From: Nostoc sp. B(2019)
GTDB taxonomy: Bacteria > Cyanobacteriota > Cyanobacteriia > Cyanobacteriales > Nostocaceae
Direction of reading: 5' to 3'
Assembly: GCF_010091925.1 (NCBI RefSeq)
Contig: NZ_WVID01000006.1
Span: 141,775-205,774 of the forward strand
DNA length: 64,000 bases
Below, one piece after another: positions 10,348 to 19,047 of this stretch. Each line of letters starts with the position of its first letter. The stretch's first letter is position 1. The translations under genes were made by a program, and so were the position numbers. The notes below the pieces were generated by a model, which worked only from the letters and a program-made list of their open reading frames with translations, did not search any database and was not told where the DNA came from.

Positions 10348-10652
10348 AAGTTTTACTTAGGTGTGGAGCATATATGTAGGTACACCACACAAATAGTAGT
10401 TATCTTTTTTAAAGATTTATCTATTATGTAAGTTATAAGTCAGATCTGCCGACGGCAGTTACATCAGTTAAGAAACCAATCCTCAGATTTATCTGTGCAA
10501 CGCAATTGCTCCGTAGCACTGTATTCTAGTGTGGAACGGGATAAATTGTGAATAAATAACTAATCATTATAACAATCTCCATAAAGTCTTAAAATATTGT
10601 TAATTTCTGCCAAACCTCTCGACCTTCAACTTACAAGTACCACCAAATCATT
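10348..10652. other. Intergenic region upstream of the GH57 gene
   Basis: About 305 bp, AT-rich after 10540. I see no gene, only a short repeat fragment at 10445-10475 (CTGCCGACGGCAGTTAC). A promoter for the downstream GH57 gene is expected here but not identified. Confidence 0.4.
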
Positions 10653-12245
10653 ATGGCTATCGGCTACGTCGCTCTTGTACTCCACGCACACCTACCCTTC
10701 GTTCGTCACCCAGAAAGCGACTATGTGCTTGAGGAAGAATGGCTTTATGAAGCCATCACCGAAACATACATTCCTTTACTGAAAGTATTTGAAGGCTTAA
10801 AGCGAGACGGCATCGACTTTAAAATCACGATGAGTATGACACCGCCTTTAGTGTCAATGCTTCGTGACCCTCTGTTGCAAGAACGCTATGACGCACACTT
10901 AGCTCAACTCGAAGAACTGATAGAACTGGAGGCCGAGCGAAATGCCCACAACGGACATATTCGTTATTTAGCCGAACATTACGCTACCGAGTTTAATGAA
11001 GCGCGTCAGTTATGGGAACGCTACAACGGGGATTTGGTAACAGCTTTTAAACAGTTCCAAGACACTAATAACTTAGAAATTATCACTTGCGGTGCTACCC
11101 ACGGCTATTTGCCGCTGATGAAAATGTATCCGCAAGCTGTTTGGGCGCAAATTCAAGTAGCGTGCGAACACTATGAGCAAACCTTTGGACAAGCACCCAG
11201 AGGTATTTGGTTGCCTGAATGCGCCTACTATGAAGGTGTCGAGCGGATGCTAGCAGATGCCGGGTTACGCTACTTCCTCACCGATGGGCATGGCATTCTT
11301 TACGCCCGTCCTCGTCCGCGTTTTGGTACTTATGCCCCGATTTTTACAGAGACCGGTGTTGCAGCCTTTGGTCGAGATCATGAATCTTCCCAGCAGGTAT
11401 GGTCTTCTGAAGTGGGTTATCCAGGTGCAGCAGAATATCGAGAATTTTACAAAGATTTGGGCTGGGAAGCAGAATATGAGTATATCAAGCCCTATATCAT
11501 GCCCAACGGCCAACGTAAAAACACGGGCATTAAGTATCATAAAATCACTGGACGCGGCTTAGGGCTTGCAGATAAAGCACTTTACGATCCTTATTGGGCA
11601 AAGGAAAAGGCAGCGGAACATGCTGCTAACTTTATGTATAATCGAGAGCGGCAATCTGAGCATCTTTATGGTATAATGCAGCGCCCGCCAGTGATTGTTT
11701 CGCCCTACGATGCAGAGTTATTTGGACATTGGTGGTATGAAGGGCCTTGGTTTATAGATTACTTGTTCCGCAAGTCATGGTATGACCAAAAAACATATCA
11801 AATGACCCATTTGGCAGACTATTTACGAGCACAACCAACTCAGCAAGTCTGCCGTCCTTCGCAATCAAGCTGGGGTTTTAAGGGATTTCATGAGTATTGG
11901 TTGAACGAGACGAATGCGTGGATTTACCCCCATTTGCACAAAGCCGCAGAACGCATGATTGAAATCTCGCACTTGGAACCGGAAGATGAATTGGGGTGGA
12001 AAGCACTGAACCAAGCAGCGCGGGAACTGTTATTGGCACAATCTTCCGACTGGGCGTTTATCATGCGGACGGGAACTATGGTACCTTATGCAGTCAGACG
12101 GACGCGATCGCACTTGATGCGGTTCAATAAACTCTACGAAGACGTTAAAATTGGCAAAATCGACAGCGGTTGGCTGGAAAAAGTTGAGTTAATGGACAAT
12201 ATTTTCCCCAAAATTAACTATCGCGTCTACCGTCCGTTGTCCTAG
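10653..12245 (+). CDS. GH57 1,4-alpha-glucan branching-type enzyme (DUF1957)
   Basis: A 530-residue glycoside hydrolase family 57 protein, most like the GH57 glycogen branching enzymes. The conserved regions are HAHLP (11-15), GATHGYLPL (147-155), WLPECAY with the likely nucleophile Glu189, and PYDAELFGHWWYEGP with the likely acid/base Asp353. A C-terminal helical region holds SSWGFKGFHEYWLNE. It probably forms alpha-1,6 branches in glycogen in the cytoplasm. The specificity is inferred from the family; an amylase or 4-alpha-glucanotransferase activity is an alternative. Confidence 0.88.
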   Translation: MAIGYVALVLHAHLPFVRHPESDYVLEEEWLYEAITETYIPLLKVFEGLKRDGIDFKITMSMTPPLVSMLRDPLLQERYDAHLAQLEELIELEAERNAHNGHIRYLAEHYATEFNEARQLWERYNGDLVTAFKQFQDTNNLEIITCGATHGYLPLMKMYPQAVWAQIQVACEHYEQTFGQAPRGIWLPECAYYEGVERMLADAGLRYFLTDGHGILYARPRPRFGTYAPIFTETGVAAFGRDHESSQQVWSSEVGYPGAAEYREFYKDLGWEAEYEYIKPYIMPNGQRKNTGIKYHKITGRGLGLADKALYDPYWAKEKAAEHAANFMYNRERQSEHLYGIMQRPPVIVSPYDAELFGHWWYEGPWFIDYLFRKSWYDQKTYQMTHLADYLRAQPTQQVCRPSQSSWGFKGFHEYWLNETNAWIYPHLHKAAERMIEISHLEPEDELGWKALNQAARELLLAQSSDWAFIMRTGTMVPYAVRRTRSHLMRFNKLYEDVKIGKIDSGWLEKVELMDNIFPKINYRVYRPLS

Positions 12246-12291
12246 TCTCGCTTGTAGATGCCACGGACATGACGCCAGTTGCTTTGCTTAG

Positions 12292-12308
12292 GGTGGGCAA
12301 TGCCCACC
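12292..12308. repeat. Short palindromic repeat GGTGGGC-AAT-GCCCACC
   Basis: A perfect 7-bp stem with an AAT loop, 47 bp after the GH57 stop. The same kind of element (GTGGGCGCTGCCCGCC) recurs near 33580. It could form a small hairpin at the 3' end of the GH57 transcript, but no T-run follows. Confidence 0.5.
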
Positions 12309-12326
12309 TTATATTAGAAGTGAGGA

Positions 12327-12524
12327 GTGTTTATTTTAACAACAACAGAGCAAGCCTTAGCCTGTGTACGGGTTTGTCAAATGTTGTCAAATCTGTACAA
12401 AGACATCCGCTTATTTCGATTTGACGACAAAACAGGAGAAGTTTACATTTTATCTGCGGATGAACTTCAAATTATTGTGTATCCCAACGGCGAATGGGAG
12501 TTTGTCAATGAACCCGAATTATGA
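12327..12524 (+). CDS. Small protein, DUF6888-like
   Basis: A 65-residue hypothetical protein starting with GTG at 12327. The sequence has the pattern of a small cyanobacterial family: an N-terminal helix (TEQALACVRVCQMLSNLY), then a beta-rich half (IRLFRFDDKTGEVYILSADELQIIVYPNGEWEF). I assign the family from memory of that pattern. Function is unknown. It overlaps the next small gene by 17 nt, which supports co-translation and a joint role. Confidence 0.7.
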   Translation: MFILTTTEQALACVRVCQMLSNLYKDIRLFRFDDKTGEVYILSADELQIIVYPNGEWEFVNEPEL

Positions 12525-12705
12525 GCAAATGAGTTTTACAGAATTGAGAGCTTACGTCATTGAAAACCGTCAGGATATTGAAGCTTTACGTTTTTTGATG
12601 AGCAAACGCGATCCTAATGCTCCAAAATATCCCATGCCTATAACAGAAGCCGATATGCAGGCACAGATGGAAATCATCAGGCGTAAGATTAATGGAGAGC
12701 TTTAG
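12508..12705 (+). CDS. Small protein, DUF6887-like
   Basis: A 65-residue protein starting at ATG 12508, inside the end of the preceding gene in another frame. The frame is open further upstream to 12364, but that part only shadows the first gene. The sequence is helical: MSFTELRAYVIENRQDIEALRFLMSKR, then a Pro-rich turn (PNAPKYPMP), then MQAQMEIIRRKIN. Families of this kind are found next to DUF6888-type genes in cyanobacteria. Function is unknown; the two-gene overlap resembles toxin-antitoxin layouts but nothing proves that. Confidence 0.7.
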   Translation: MNPNYEQMSFTELRAYVIENRQDIEALRFLMSKRDPNAPKYPMPITEADMQAQMEIIRRKINGEL

Positions 12706-12818
12706 TAGGGTTGTTGCCCAGTAAATGCAGGTGAGCGATCGCTGTATTCTATATTTATTATCAGTAATAAAATTAGCCGACTTTTCAAAAAATTCAGAAC
12801 GCCAGTTAAGTTCTTGGC

Positions 12819-15521
12819 TTATAACGGTAGCTTGATTGTGAAAGTAGCTCCTTGTCCAACGCCGGGACTAGCGGCTTGAATAGTGCCGCCATGTAGTTCT
12901 ACTAAATGACGAGCGATCGCTAAACCTAGTCCTAAACCGCCTTGTTTGTGAGTAGAATTTCCCTGATGATAGCGTTCAAAAACATAAGGTAGTAACTCTG
13001 CGCTGATGCCGATACCTGTATCAGTTACTTGTATGATTGCTGAGTCGGGATTTGATTCAGGATAAGCTGATAACCGCACTTCTACCCGTCCTTCTGGCGG
13101 AGTAAACTTAATGGCATTCGAGAGTATATTTCCCAAAACTTGCAGTAAGCGGTTGATATCGCCAGAAATTGCTGGAATTGACCTGTCAAGTATAGACTCT
13201 AAACTAATATTCTTAGCATTTGCAGATGGGTAGACAGTTTCGATCGCTACCCCTATAATCGCCCCAAGATTTACTTGAGTGATCTCAAGCTGTAGCTTAC
13301 CTCGGATGATGCGGGACATATCCAGCAGGTCTTCCAAAAGTTTTGCTTGACACTTGGCATTGCTTTCGATGGTTTCGAGAGCACGGGTCATATTCTCTGG
13401 ATCAAATTGCCGAGTCCGCAGTAGTTTCGCCCAGCCAAGAATGGCATTGAGTGGCGATCGCAGGTCATGGGATACCATTGCAACAAACTCATCTTTAGTG
13501 CGATTAGCGGCCTCAGCTTCAGCGCGGGCGGTTTGCTCAAGTTGCAAAAGCAGATGACGTTCAACTTCTAACTGTTTGCGATCGTCAATATCTGTACTTG
13601 TGCCAAACCATTTCATAACACGTCCTTGCTCATCCTTGATCGGCAAACCTCTGGCTAAATGCCAACGATATACGCCGTCAAACCTTCGATAACGCATTTC
13701 ATGTTCGTAAAGTTCCCCTGTCTGCAAGGCTTCTGTCCATGTCTGGATAGCTGGTTGAATGTCCTCTGGATGTAAAACTTTTGTCCAACCAAACCCCAAC
13801 GCTTCCTCAATTGGTTGTCCAGTAAATTCACACCAGCGTTGATTGACATGCTCGTATTCACCGCTAGGATTGCAAATCCAGACGAGTTGTGGCATGGCAT
13901 CAGATAAGTAGCGGTAACGTTCCTCGCTTTGACGCAAGGCGACTTCTGCAAGTTTGCGATCGCTAATATCCGTTGTACTGCCAACTGCCCTTACTGGTTG
14001 CCCATTGGCATCTCTTTTAATCACTCCTTGATCTAGCACATACCGATATTGCTGATCTTTGTGACGCGTTCTATACTCAACAGCGTAGTGGTCTTGATTG
14101 GCAGACATTGCCCGAAAGTAGTTACCCAAAAGCTCTCTATCTTCAGGATGGGTCTGCTCTCTCCACCATTGATGAGTTGCTTGTGTCTCTTCTAAGGAGT
14201 AACCCAAAATTCTGGTTAGCCCCTCAGTTCTATCAACCGTATTTTTTTCAATATCCCAGTCATAAATTAAACAATTGACCGCTGCCGCCGCCAGTTGGAA
14301 ACGCTCATTGCTTAAGCGTAGCTTTTCCTCCACTTGCTTGCGTTCTGTGATGTCAAAGGTTGTACCAATAATCTGGTGGGGTGAACCGTCAACATTCCTG
14401 GTGAATACAGTATCTCGACTACAAAACCAGCGCCATTCCCCATTAGCGTGTCGCATCCGATACTCATGTTCTAGAATGTCACCATCCTTAGCTGAGTCAA
14501 ATCGTGTATCCATAACAGGCGAGCAAGCTAAATCATCAGGATGCATTAAATTGACAAGAAACTCGGTTCCCATATCTTGGATTTGTTGAGGAGTGTAGCC
14601 AAGCAATTTAGCAACCTGGCCATTAAGATAAATATTCCGCGCTTCTGGTAGGTCGTAAACGTACAAAATCCCTGGAGTTGTTTCGGCAATGCGTTCGATG
14701 AAACGTTGACTCTCCTGCAACCGTTGCTCTGCCTGCTTTTTTTCAGTCACATCCCGCCAAGAAGCGACAAAGCCATCTGCCATTTTGGTAATCCGAATAT
14801 CAACGGCTTTGGTTAACTGCTGCTTGCTATCAAAGGAAGTATAGGTAAGTGATTCTTTCGCTAAAGGCTTGCCTGTTTTCACAACTTGGCAACACTCATT
14901 AAACAAGCCACTTTCTCGAAAATTAAGTAGAATTTTGCACAAGCTTTTGTTTTGCTGTTCCTCCTGACTCATTCGGTTAAATTCACAAGCAGCAGCATTC
15001 ACATAATCAACCTGAAAGTCTACTATTTCACCTGTCTCATTCCGAATAGCTGAATAAATACCAAAACAATCCAGCATATTCTCAACCGAGGTGCGGAAAC
15101 GCTCCTCACTGCGTTGTAGTTCCTGACGTAACTGAGCATTTTTGATTGCCGAGTGGATAGTAGAGCGCAAACGCTCCGCCGTCGTCTGTCCTTTAACCAG
15201 ATAGTCTTGAACGCCACTTTTCATCGCCTGGACAGCCACAACTTCGTTGCCATACCCAGTTAACATGATCACAGCAGGCATGGCTCCCTGTGTCTGCTGT
15301 TTTAATTCCGCCATAAATTCTAGCCCGTCCAAGTCAGGCAGCAGAAAGTCTAATAAAATTCCATCAGGCTGAAACTGCCGACATAATACCAGCGCTCCTT
15401 CTCCCGATTCTTCTTCAAGAATTGTGTAGCTGTGTTCCCGGTCTTGCAGCAGATAGCGACGATAAGCCTGGCGGTCTTCAGGAGAATCATCGATGATTAA
15501 AATGGTTAGCGGTTGTGCCAT
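12819..15521 (-). CDS. Hybrid sensor kinase: receiver, four PAS, histidine kinase
   Basis: A 900-residue cytoplasmic signalling protein with no membrane segment. An N-terminal receiver domain (about 5-125) has IIDDS, the phospho-acceptor context LLDFLLPDLDG and a VKG ending. Four PAS/PAC units follow (about 140-265, 275-395, 400-525, 530-655). Then come a HisKA domain with VSHDLRSPLNAI and an HATPase domain with N (LSNAIKF), G1 (VTDTGIGI) and G2 (GGLGLGLAIAR) boxes. It is the third gene of a tight operon, 2 nt after the Rcp1-like regulator. It may take phosphate from the phytochrome through its N-terminal receiver (inference). Confidence 0.93.
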   Translation of the reverse strand: MAQPLTILIIDDSPEDRQAYRRYLLQDREHSYTILEEESGEGALVLCRQFQPDGILLDFLLPDLDGLEFMAELKQQTQGAMPAVIMLTGYGNEVVAVQAMKSGVQDYLVKGQTTAERLRSTIHSAIKNAQLRQELQRSEERFRTSVENMLDCFGIYSAIRNETGEIVDFQVDYVNAAACEFNRMSQEEQQNKSLCKILLNFRESGLFNECCQVVKTGKPLAKESLTYTSFDSKQQLTKAVDIRITKMADGFVASWRDVTEKKQAEQRLQESQRFIERIAETTPGILYVYDLPEARNIYLNGQVAKLLGYTPQQIQDMGTEFLVNLMHPDDLACSPVMDTRFDSAKDGDILEHEYRMRHANGEWRWFCSRDTVFTRNVDGSPHQIIGTTFDITERKQVEEKLRLSNERFQLAAAAVNCLIYDWDIEKNTVDRTEGLTRILGYSLEETQATHQWWREQTHPEDRELLGNYFRAMSANQDHYAVEYRTRHKDQQYRYVLDQGVIKRDANGQPVRAVGSTTDISDRKLAEVALRQSEERYRYLSDAMPQLVWICNPSGEYEHVNQRWCEFTGQPIEEALGFGWTKVLHPEDIQPAIQTWTEALQTGELYEHEMRYRRFDGVYRWHLARGLPIKDEQGRVMKWFGTSTDIDDRKQLEVERHLLLQLEQTARAEAEAANRTKDEFVAMVSHDLRSPLNAILGWAKLLRTRQFDPENMTRALETIESNAKCQAKLLEDLLDMSRIIRGKLQLEITQVNLGAIIGVAIETVYPSANAKNISLESILDRSIPAISGDINRLLQVLGNILSNAIKFTPPEGRVEVRLSAYPESNPDSAIIQVTDTGIGISAELLPYVFERYHQGNSTHKQGGLGLGLAIARHLVELHGGTIQAASPGVGQGATFTIKLPL

Positions 15522-15523
15522 GA

Positions 15524-15979
15524 CTACTTGCTAGCAGCATTAGGGAGAATCGCAATATCCAACCAATAAGTTATGAAGCTTTGAATTGTTTGTACTAGTC
15601 TGTTGATATCGATTGGTTTCAGAATATAACTAGCAACACAGGAGCGGTAACATATTTCAATATCTCTAGGGTTAGAAGAGGTGGTAAATACAACTACAGG
15701 AATAATTTTCAAGTCTTTATCTTGCTTAATTTGCTCTAAGACTTCTCGTCCATCGGTTCCCGGTAAATTTAGGTCGAGCAAAATAATTGAGGGACAGGGG
15801 AACTTTTGAGCATCGCTGTAGGGGCCCTTGTGATAGAGAAAATCCAGCGCCTCATCGCCATCGGTACAGCGAAAGACAGGATTGATTACGGCCTGTCGTT
15901 GCATGACTCGACGCAGAGCTTCAAAGTCTTCGTCGCTATCTTCAATCACCAATAAAGGTTGAGCGGTTTTGCAAATCAT
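15524..15979 (-). CDS. Response regulator, Rcp1 type
   Basis: A 151-residue stand-alone receiver domain of the Rcp1 family that partners cyanobacterial phytochromes. It shows acidic residues IEDSDED (12-18), phospho-acceptor Asp69 ([10 protein letters not shown]), TT at the switch position (VVFTTS) and the KP motif (YILKPID). There is no output domain. It lies 3 nt after the phytochrome gene and 2 nt before the hybrid kinase, so it is almost certainly the phytochrome's phosphotransfer target. The frame reads [15 protein letters not shown] from the ATG at 15979. Confidence 0.93.
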   Translation of the reverse strand: MICKTAQPLLVIEDSDEDFEALRRVMQRQAVINPVFRCTDGDEALDFLYHKGPYSDAQKFPCPSIILLDLNLPGTDGREVLEQIKQDKDLKIIPVVVFTTSSNPRDIEICYRSCVASYILKPIDINRLVQTIQSFITYWLDIAILPNAASK

Positions 15980-15982
15980 GGG

Positions 15983-18241
15983 TCAGTCCACTTCCTGCAA
16001 TGTGAAATAGAAGGTACTACCTTGGCCATAAGTTGACTCCACCCAGATTTTACCGCCATGTCGTTCCACAATTTTTTTTGCAATGGTCAATCCCGCCCCT
16101 GTACCACCGCCGTATTTGTTTGGCCCGTGCAGTCGTTTGAAGATACGGAAAATTGACTCAAAGTGTTTTTCTCGAATACCAATGCCGTTATCTCGCACGT
16201 AAAATATCACTGGTGCTGTGGGATGGTCAACATAGCCAATTTCAATCCATTTTTCGGATTTATCGTTGTATTTAATGGCGTTGGCAATCAGATTACTGAA
16301 AACTTCACCTACCTGAATGCGATCGCAATAAACTGTTGGTAGTGGTCTAGGAATGCGAATCTCTACCCCCATCTCTTCAATTCGGGCGCTCAACAAGTCT
16401 AAACTTCGATTTACAATATTATTAATGTCGGTTTGCTGCATAGAAAGATCCACCCTTCCCAAGCGCGAAAAATGCAGCAGCGAATCGATTAAATCTTCCA
16501 TCCTCTGGGTAAGACGAATTAAGGTTCTTAACTTTTCCATGCCTTCGTCGTTCAGGATTTCGCCGTAGTCTTCAATTAGGAAATTGGAATAATTATGAAT
16601 ACCGCGCAGTGGTTCTTTTAAATCATGAGAAGCAATATAGGCAAAAGCATCCAATTCGTTATTACTACGTTCCAGTTCGATGTTGAGCTGGGCTAGTTCA
16701 TCTGCTTTTCGCAGTACCACGCCAACAATCGCGCTTCTCAATTCCAATGCTGCATTTACTTCACAAGGTTTCCAGGGAAGAGATTTTAACCTTACTGTTT
16801 CTTTCCATAACTCAAATGACTTGCGGGGTGATAGATGCAAATCGCCATTTGCCTTCACTTCTACAAGCTTATTCGGATTACCTCCCCAATTTACAGTTTG
16901 CACCACCTCTGGACGAAACCACAAAACATAGTTTTTCTGAGTTTTGGAAAAGGAAAGCGCCATCAATCCGCTAGCCACATCTCGAAATTTTTCTGCCTCT
17001 GGATAAATTTGTGATAGTGCATCAGTGTAAAAGATTTCCTCATGCAAGTTTTGATGTATCCATTCCACCAAATCTTTCATATCCTGTTTTTGTGGAGTAT
17101 TCCCAACGGTAAGATATTCTTTTTCAAAATAGACTGCTGCTCCTTGAGCATTAACAAGATTAAGTATGTTTGGCTGATTATTAATTAACCCCTCAATAAA
17201 ATTATTTTCTGCTGACATATACTCTACTAATTTGCTATTAATAGATTTCAACTGAATCTTATATTCAATATCTTCATTATCTTCTTTTGCACTTAGTTCT
17301 AAAGATGTCATTTGCCCCAAAAATTCACAGGCATTACGAATTTCATAGGGAAGAAATTGAGGTGATTGGTGATGGCAAGCAATGAGTCCCCAAAGTTTTT
17401 TGTTTTTCATAATGGAAATTGACATTGATGCCGTCACACCCATATTGTGCAAATACTCAATGTGGCAAGGCGAAACACTCCGCAACACCGACCTGCTTAA
17501 ATTCAAAGGCTGCTCAGTCAAAGGATTATTTGCAGGTATAATTGCTGCTGGTTCGTAGTCAGCATTGGGTATCAGCCTCAGCCAGTTTTGGCTGAAGAGT
17601 TCTCTAGCTTGTGGGGGAATATCTAAAGCGGGGTAGTGTAAACCTAAATAGGAAGCGAGATATTCTGGCTTATCGTCAGCAATAACTATACCGTTAGAAT
17701 TCTCATCAAATCGATAGACCATTACCCGATCAAAGCCAGTAATTTTTTTTACTTCTTTGACAAGAATTTGGCTGATTTCTGTGACAGATGATGCAACCTG
17801 CAACTTAGATATAGCCTGTTTAACTAAGTGATAAAATCTGAAGAATGCGTTACTTTTTTCTACAAGTGCAGGTTCTAACTCTAAAATTAAAACTTGATCA
17901 CTGCGATGAATAATGCCATCAAAGTGTACATACTGATCACCTGATTTGATTGTAAATTCAATAGGGTTGGCAAATTGTAAATCTTCTTGTAATAAACAAT
18001 CTTGCAAGAAATTGATTTGCTCAGGTTCAAGTAATTTACTCAAAGGTTGATTTAGCAATTCTTCTGGACTCACACCCAAAAAATGGGAGATATTATTGCT
18101 ACTTTGTAGGATGGTTAACTCTGGCTCTTTTAATGCCAAAAGGACTCCATGAGGTTGAATCGAGCCAGGAATATGAATCGGCTTTAAGTCATAGTTGGTG
18201 AGTTCAACTTGGAAAGGAGTGATAATATCTTTAGCGTTCAC
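15983..18241 (-). CDS. Cph1-type phytochrome histidine kinase
   Basis: A 752-residue red/far-red photoreceptor kinase with PAS (about 15-130), GAF (about 140-315), PHY (about 325-510), HisKA with His539 (IASHDLKEPLRG) and HATPase domains. The key bilin-site residues keep Cph1 numbering: Cys259 followed by His260 (SVSPCHIEYL), Asp207 of the DIP motif and His290. The PHY tongue has WFRPE (441-445) and PRKSF (472-476). The N-terminus lacks the Cys used by biliverdin-binding phytochromes, so phycocyanobilin attached at Cys259 is the expected chromophore. First gene of a three-gene operon. Confidence 0.95.
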   Translation of the reverse strand: MNAKDIITPFQVELTNYDLKPIHIPGSIQPHGVLLALKEPELTILQSSNNISHFLGVSPEELLNQPLSKLLEPEQINFLQDCLLQEDLQFANPIEFTIKSGDQYVHFDGIIHRSDQVLILELEPALVEKSNAFFRFYHLVKQAISKLQVASSVTEISQILVKEVKKITGFDRVMVYRFDENSNGIVIADDKPEYLASYLGLHYPALDIPPQARELFSQNWLRLIPNADYEPAAIIPANNPLTEQPLNLSRSVLRSVSPCHIEYLHNMGVTASMSISIMKNKKLWGLIACHHQSPQFLPYEIRNACEFLGQMTSLELSAKEDNEDIEYKIQLKSINSKLVEYMSAENNFIEGLINNQPNILNLVNAQGAAVYFEKEYLTVGNTPQKQDMKDLVEWIHQNLHEEIFYTDALSQIYPEAEKFRDVASGLMALSFSKTQKNYVLWFRPEVVQTVNWGGNPNKLVEVKANGDLHLSPRKSFELWKETVRLKSLPWKPCEVNAALELRSAIVGVVLRKADELAQLNIELERSNNELDAFAYIASHDLKEPLRGIHNYSNFLIEDYGEILNDEGMEKLRTLIRLTQRMEDLIDSLLHFSRLGRVDLSMQQTDINNIVNRSLDLLSARIEEMGVEIRIPRPLPTVYCDRIQVGEVFSNLIANAIKYNDKSEKWIEIGYVDHPTAPVIFYVRDNGIGIREKHFESIFRIFKRLHGPNKYGGGTGAGLTIAKKIVERHGGKIWVESTYGQGSTFYFTLQEVD

Positions 18242-18626
18242 GTCTTAGTACCATTGATTACAAGTATGTTTTGATTAGATATAATCTCTGATTTAGTTCT
18301 GAAATTAGAGGTTTGATATATCTATGGAAATACGCCTAAAGTTAGATGTAATTAGATTTAAATAAAATTTTCTCATTAGTCTCCTGTTTATCAAAGAGAA
18401 ATTTATAAATATCAATGAATAGAAATATACATAGAATTCAAAATAGGAAGGAATTACAAATACTCACAAGCAATTAGCCGCAAAGAGGATCATGGCTAGA
18501 TAAATTGAGTGATTTTCTCGGTAAAATTGCCGCGATCGCAGTAAAATTGCCAATGGTATGTTACTAGACAAAAACAACTAGTTCATTAGCAATTATTCTC
18601 ATTTTTCCAACGTTAATGGAGATGTT
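18242..18626. other. Divergent promoter region, phytochrome operon / response regulator
   Basis: About 385 bp, very AT-rich, between divergently transcribed genes. The phytochrome operon leaves leftward and the receiver gene at 18627 rightward. A HIP1-like site (GCGATCGC) is at 18532-18539, next to a small direct repeat of GTAAAATTGCC (about 18521 and 18541). No gene is seen. Confidence 0.45.
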
Positions 18627-19031
18627 ATGGAACCTCCTCTCTCGCTTGCTGGCTTAAATATCCTTGTAGTTGATGACGATGATGATACTCGCTTTTATAT
18701 TACTACCGTATTGGAAGCAGATGGAGCCACCGTCATGGCAGTTGCATCAGCAGCAGCAGCACGACAAGTATTACCTGAATTGCAACCCGATGTATTGATT
18801 TCTGATATTGCTATGCCTGGTGAAGATGGTTACACTCTAATCCGCAAGGTAAGGGCGCAAAAGCCAGATAATGGTGGACAAGTCCCCGCCATTGCCTTAA
18901 CAGCCTATGGCGATAGTGAGGATCGTATCCGCGCTTTAGAAGCTGGCTTTCATACTCATGTTTCTAAACCCATTGATCCAGAAGAACTAGTTGCGATCGT
19001 TGCTGGTTTAGTTGCTTCTTGTAATTGGTAA
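18627..19031 (+). CDS. Single-domain response regulator
   Basis: A 134-residue receiver domain: acidic pocket VVDDDDD (14-20), phospho-acceptor Asp60 (VLISDIAMPGEDG), Thr at the switch (IALTAYG) and Lys114 (VSKPID). There is no output domain. It is transcribed away from the phytochrome operon and converges on the protease gene with only 16 bp between. A partner kinase is not evident; one of the nearby kinases is possible. Confidence 0.88.
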   Translation: MEPPLSLAGLNILVVDDDDDTRFYITTVLEADGATVMAVASAAAARQVLPELQPDVLISDIAMPGEDGYTLIRKVRAQKPDNGGQVPAIALTAYGDSEDRIRALEAGFHTHVSKPIDPEELVAIVAGLVASCNW

Positions 19032-19047
19032 TTATTACCCTTGGGAT

